From Actinomycetota bacterium (GTDB lineage Bacteria > Actinomycetota > Humimicrobiia > Humimicrobiales > Humimicrobiaceae), in contig JAMDDL010000193.1 of the NCBI GenBank assembly GCA_023488645.1, positions 1 through 10,250 of the forward strand: a stretch of DNA of 10,250 nt. The letters run 5' to 3'. The position numbers were made by a program, and so were the translations under genes. The notes beneath the pieces are model-generated. The model was given only the letters and a program-made list of their open reading frames with translations, was not told where the DNA came from and made no database searches. Positions 7,641 to 10,250 of this stretch are shown here, piece by piece (the stretch's first letter is position 1; the number at the start of each line of letters is the position of its first letter).

Positions 7641-8660
7641 TTACTCCATGCCCAAATATTTATTAGTTAGCTTAACAGCTTCTTTTCCATCAGTTTGAAG
7701 AGACAGACTAGCCCTAATGCCATCAATTGTTTCAGGTATTACTACAGATTCTTGCGGAATACTTATTGTAAAGAACAGGTTGTCGCCACTTAAGGCAACC
7801 ATTTCTCTAAATAGCCCTATCTCATACATGTCAGCTCTTTTGTTTCCCTTATCTCTTGCATATTTAAATAGTGCTGTATTTGAATTAAAGCCCTTAGCTA
7901 TATCAACAACTTTTATCCTTGGGTGGGCTTCAAATAAGGAAATAGCTTCATCTACAGATATTTTTTTCTTAGGGGTCGCAAGTATGGTAATTATATGACC
8001 GTGAGTTGTGGGAACATGAATAAGGGCTCCTGTTGCTTCTATATGGGGCATTATTAACATCAGATCTTTCGCCTGATGGTTTGGTACTTTTTCAACTTGC
8101 GCCACATCAACAAGACCTCTATGGGTATCACCCGGATCCGCAACTCTACGTATTATTGTAACAACAACTCTTTCTACTCCAACTGCCTTGTCAATACAAT
8201 CAACTGCTCTTATAAAACCCGTAGTATTACAGGAGGTTAGTTTTAGATAATCTTTTCCAACACCTTTTGGATAATTTGCATACCCATGAAAGAATACATC
8301 GGCTACTTCATTTTTCTCTCCGCCCTGAAATATTGCTTTAACACCTTTTGCCTTATATATTTCCTTGTTTTTAATACCTACTCCGCCGGGCGCAGCATCA
8401 AGCATTATATCTACCCTGGACAGCAGATCATCAAAATTACCTTTTACAGGTATTTTTTCTGCCTCGAAGAAAGCTTTCATTGAATCATCGACAACATATA
8501 GATCATAAGGCTTGGGACTGTCATAAAGTGCTCTTATTGACAGAGTCGGTGCAACATCAACAACTCCAACGAGTTCCATATCATCCTGTTTAACAATACC
8601 GTCAGCCAGACGCTGTCCTATAACACCATATCCTGCTACTCCTACTTTTATCTTTTTCAT
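7641..8660 (-). CDS. gap: Glyceraldehyde-3-phosphate dehydrogenase, type II (archaeal type)
   Basis: This 339-residue protein is a phosphorylating GAPDH of the archaeal class, oxidising glyceraldehyde-3-phosphate to 1,3-bisphosphoglycerate with NAD or NADP. It opens with KIKVGVAGYGVIGQR, a Rossmann GxGxxG (10-15). The catalytic cysteine is Cys144 in TSCNTTG, where ordinary bacterial enzymes read SCTTN. RRVADP (171-176), MPHIEATG (204-211) and VPTTHGH (216-222) follow the archaeal pattern, the last holding the catalytic histidine region. The ATG at 8660 has a strong AAGGAG six bases upstream. It is the first gene after the promoter and LacI-type operator at 8766-8812, giving an untranslated leader of about 115 bases. 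It is followed at six bases by an archaeal-type pgk. Type II enzymes often accept both NAD and NADP; cofactor use here is not determined. Confidence 0.95.
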   Translation of the reverse strand: MKKIKVGVAGYGVIGQRLADGIVKQDDMELVGVVDVAPTLSIRALYDSPKPYDLYVVDDSMKAFFEAEKIPVKGNFDDLLSRVDIMLDAAPGGVGIKNKEIYKAKGVKAIFQGGEKNEVADVFFHGYANYPKGVGKDYLKLTSCNTTGFIRAVDCIDKAVGVERVVVTIIRRVADPGDTHRGLVDVAQVEKVPNHQAKDLMLIMPHIEATGALIHVPTTHGHIITILATPKKKISVDEAISLFEAHPRIKVVDIAKGFNSNTALFKYARDKGNKRADMYEIGLFREMVALSGDNLFFTISIPQESVVIPETIDGIRASLSLQTDGKEAVKLTNKYLGME

Positions 8661-8666
8661 CTTTCA

Positions 8667-8672
8667 CTCCTT
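8667..8672 (-). promoter_or_regulatory. Ribosome binding site of gap
   Basis: The minus strand carries AAGGAG six bases before the ATG at 8660. It is the strongest ribosome site in the window after that of the transketolase C-half and fixes the gap start. Confidence 0.8.
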
Positions 8673-8765
8673 TTATCTAAAATATTTTTTTATTTCAACA
8701 GTATATTTTTCACTTGTCGGCCTAGAAAAATAAAAAAATTTAGAAATTTTCAATTTGATTTAAAT

Positions 8766-8777
8766 GTTTACGTAAAC
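8766..8777. promoter_or_regulatory. LacI-family operator candidate (perfect 12-bp palindrome)
   Basis: GTTTACGTAAAC is a perfect palindrome with a central CG, the form expected for LacI/PurR/CcpA-type operators. It begins about seven to nine bases after the -10 box of the promoter upstream of gap, so it covers the predicted transcription start, where a bound repressor blocks initiation. Outer flanks (TAA and TTA) add partial symmetry. Either LacI protein in the window could bind it, as their recognition helices are nearly identical. I saw no second copy in the other intergenic gaps. Confidence 0.75.
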
Positions 8778-8783
8778 GATTAA

Positions 8784-8812
8784 ATATTATATTAAAAAGT
8801 TCTTGCTGTCAA
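8784..8812 (-). promoter_or_regulatory. Sigma70-type promoter of the gap-pgk-mae-larA-tkt operon
   Basis: Read on the minus strand, a perfect -35 box TTGACA (8807-8812) is followed by a -10 box. It is TAATAT at 8784-8789 with 17-base spacing, or TATAAT at 8786-8791 with 15-base spacing. Predicted transcription starts near 8777-8779, at the edge of the palindromic operator, leaving an untranslated leader of about 115 bases before gap. This is the only near-consensus promoter in the window and it stands in front of the six metabolic genes. Confidence 0.8.
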
Positions 8813-8918
8813 ATTTAAAATTTAATTTCATGCTAAAAGAATATTAAAAATACAGGATTTATATGTGAAACAGATGTGAATTAAAAAAATAAAATAAATT
8901 AATAATCTTAAAGATTTT

Positions 8919-9932
8919 TTATTCTTTAACCTTTGCCGTAGAGTCTCTTACAACAAGACGAAGGGGTAGTACTTTCTTTTCAAAGTCTTTTATTTTTTCA
9001 GGATTGTTTATTTTTTTTAACAGCATCTTCACAGCATATTCCGCTATTTTATACTTCGGAAAGTGGATAGTTGTCAGTCTCGGACGTATGAACGAACATA
9101 TTTCTATATCGTCAAAACCAACTACGGAAATATCATCAGGCACTTTTAAGCCATGATCAGTGATAGTTTCCATAGCTCCTATAGCCGTTATGTCATTAAA
9201 AGCCATTAAAGCAGTTAAAGGATGATTTCTTCTTAGAAGTTTTTCCATTGTTTCATATCCGTCTTTATAACCAAAACCGTTGCTTTGGATAATAATATCA
9301 TCATCAACTTCCATATTATGATCCTTTAAAGCTTGCTTAAAACCATTTAATCTTTCTAAACTGTGTGGAAGAACTATCGGTCTATCTATGTACCCTATAT
9401 TCTTGTGACCAAGGTCTATTAAATGAACTGCCGCATCATAAGCGCCTTTAAAATTATCAACTAAAACAAAACCTGTTTTAAATTTTGGTATTATATGATG
9501 CAGAACTATTACAGGCAGCATATTTTCCACTAATTGATTTAAATGATCTGGAATAGTAGTTGTTGGCAAAATAATTATTCCATCTACGCTCTTTGATCTT
9601 AAGACATTAATATATCTCAATTCGTTTTCAAGACTATAGGAAGAATTACACAACATTACGGTATAATTTAAATCCGAACTAACTTGCTCTATTGATCTTG
9701 ATATTGCAGCAAAAAGCGGATTAGAATTATCCGGGACGATTAAACCAATCGTCTTTGTTTTACGTGACCTCAGACTTCCTGCCATTACATTTGGGTGATA
9801 ATCCAAATCTTCTATTGCTTTATTTACTCTGCCACGCAATTCTTCACTGACAAACCTAGTATTATTTAGAACATGCGATACAGTTGCTACAGAAACTCCA
9901 GCATATTTTGCTATGTCTTTTATATTTGTTAT
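8919..9932 (-). CDS. LacI/GalR-family transcriptional regulator (upstream paralogue), start codon abnormal
   Basis: The open frame encodes a full LacI-family protein: helix-turn-helix with recognition helix VSVATVSHVLN, hinge HPNVMAGSLR, effector domain from about KTIGLIVPD, an arginine in LERLNGF matching the effector-contact Arg, and FDDIE matching the effector-contact Asp. It is clearly paralogous to the regulator at 850-1860. The DNA-binding domain is encoded upstream of the first standard in-frame start (TTG at 9839), which would remove it entirely. In frame, an upstream TAA lies at 9954-9956 and no ATG, GTG or TTG occurs between it and the helix-turn-helix. I end the feature at an ATA (9932, 337 residues) as a placeholder. 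A GTG at 9938-9940, preceded by AAAGG, is out of frame by one base; adding one base after it would give an N-terminus aligning residue for residue with the paralogue. So it uses a non-standard start, is a recent frameshift mutant, or contains a sequencing error. It lies directly upstream of the operator and gap promoter. Confidence 0.85.
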   Translation of the reverse strand: MTNIKDIAKYAGVSVATVSHVLNNTRFVSEELRGRVNKAIEDLDYHPNVMAGSLRSRKTKTIGLIVPDNSNPLFAAISRSIEQVSSDLNYTVMLCNSSYSLENELRYINVLRSKSVDGIIILPTTTIPDHLNQLVENMLPVIVLHHIIPKFKTGFVLVDNFKGAYDAAVHLIDLGHKNIGYIDRPIVLPHSLERLNGFKQALKDHNMEVDDDIIIQSNGFGYKDGYETMEKLLRRNHPLTALMAFNDITAIGAMETITDHGLKVPDDISVVGFDDIEICSFIRPRLTTIHFPKYKIAEYAVKMLLKKINNPEKIKDFEKKVLPLRLVVRDSTAKVKE

Positions 9933-9940
9933 AAGAACAC

Positions 9941-10250
9941 CCGACCTTTTATTTTAATTAGTGTCTGTTTGATAATTAATCATAAATATATTAAAAATAA
10001 CGACAATTTAATTAAAAAATTATAGATATCAATAAACCTCCCTTTAAAACTATCAAATAATAACAGAGTATAAATATTTTATTCTGCAATAAATAATTAA
10101 AAAACTTTCATTTATTATAAACTTAATGTTAAATTCAAAAAAATCAACTTACCAAATTAAGGAAAATAATAAATCAAGAGAATAAAATATACAAATTCCA
10201 TTTTAATTCAAAGATATGATCTCTCCAAGTATTTCTTTAAAAGATTACGC
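9941..10250. other. AT-rich intergenic DNA to the right edge
   Basis: No intact gene is visible. Besides the possible promoter at 9979-10006, the right end offers two mutually exclusive weak options. One is a minus-strand open frame entering from the edge and ending at a TGA at 10208-10210 (13 residues, RNLLKKYLERSYL), which could be the C-terminus of an upstream gene. The other is a plus-strand ATG at 10216 opening a frame out of the window (MISPSISLKDYA). Neither is long enough to support. There is no operator palindrome like the one upstream of gap. Confidence 0.45.
9979..10006 (-). promoter_or_regulatory. Possible promoter of the upstream LacI gene
   Basis: On the minus strand TTGTCG (10001-10006) is followed after 16 bases by TATGAT (9979-9984), four of six and five of six matches to the sigma70 consensus. 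Transcription would start near 9972, about 30 bases before the out-of-frame GTG. The surrounding DNA is so AT-rich that a chance match is quite possible. Confidence 0.4.

Noticed and set aside
8700..8728. TATACT at 8700-8705 as a second -10 box nearer to gap
   Set aside because: The matching -35 position reads TTTCTA, only three of six matches, and the stronger promoter with the operator lies just upstream.
8880..8918. Possible terminator after the upstream LacI gene (AATCTT/AAGATT followed by T-rich DNA on the minus strand)
   Set aside because: The stem is short, all A/T-rich with almost no loop, and the T-rich tail is typical of the surrounding base composition. Too weak to call.

Overview
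This window is AT-rich bacterial DNA. Every gene I can support lies on the minus strand, so transcription runs from high to low coordinates. The core is a compact central-carbon cluster read in the order gap, pgk, mae (malic enzyme), larA-like racemase, transketolase N-half, transketolase C-half. A LacI-family regulator sits at each end: one upstream (about 8919-9940) and one downstream (850-1860). LacI repressors, a consensus sigma70-type promoter and Shine-Dalgarno sites indicate a bacterium. The GAPDH and PGK, however, are both of the archaeal sequence type. Low GC, anaerobe-style enzymes (a nickel-dependent LarA-like racemase, split transketolase) and TTG/GTG starts would fit a Firmicutes-like or Atribacterota-like anaerobe. 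That placement is a guess from general character, not a determination.

Layout from right to left. 9941-10250 is AT-rich intergenic DNA with a possible promoter for the upstream regulator. The upstream LacI gene follows; it has no usable ATG/GTG/TTG start in frame with its DNA-binding domain, and alignment with its paralogue suggests one base is missing just after a GTG. The 258-base gap 8661-8918 carries the clearest regulatory signal of the window: TTGACA, a -10 box (TATAAT/TAATAT) and then a perfect 12-bp palindrome with central CG placed at the expected transcription start, a classical LacI-type repressor position. The six metabolic genes follow with short or overlapping junctions (6 bp gap-pgk, 92 bp pgk-mae, 4-bp overlap mae-larA, 66 bp larA-tktN, 56 bp tktN-tktC). 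The second LacI gene comes 65 bp after tktC and is probably co-transcribed.

Left of 850 the DNA is non-coding or decayed. At about 423-613 there is a frameshifted remnant of a DUF362 (4Fe-4S-associated) protein. At the left edge, on the minus strand, is the N-terminus of a response regulator that runs out of the window.

How the genes may work together (inference): the racemase would convert a D-hydroxyacid, plausibly D-malate, to its L form. Malic enzyme would decarboxylate L-malate to pyruvate. Transketolase would exchange pentose and triose phosphates. The archaeal-type GAPDH/PGK pair would take glyceraldehyde-3-phosphate to 3-phosphoglycerate. Two paralogous LacI repressors with nearly identical recognition helices probably read the same operator in front of gap and respond to a sugar-related signal. 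No transporter or kinase is present to name the substrate.
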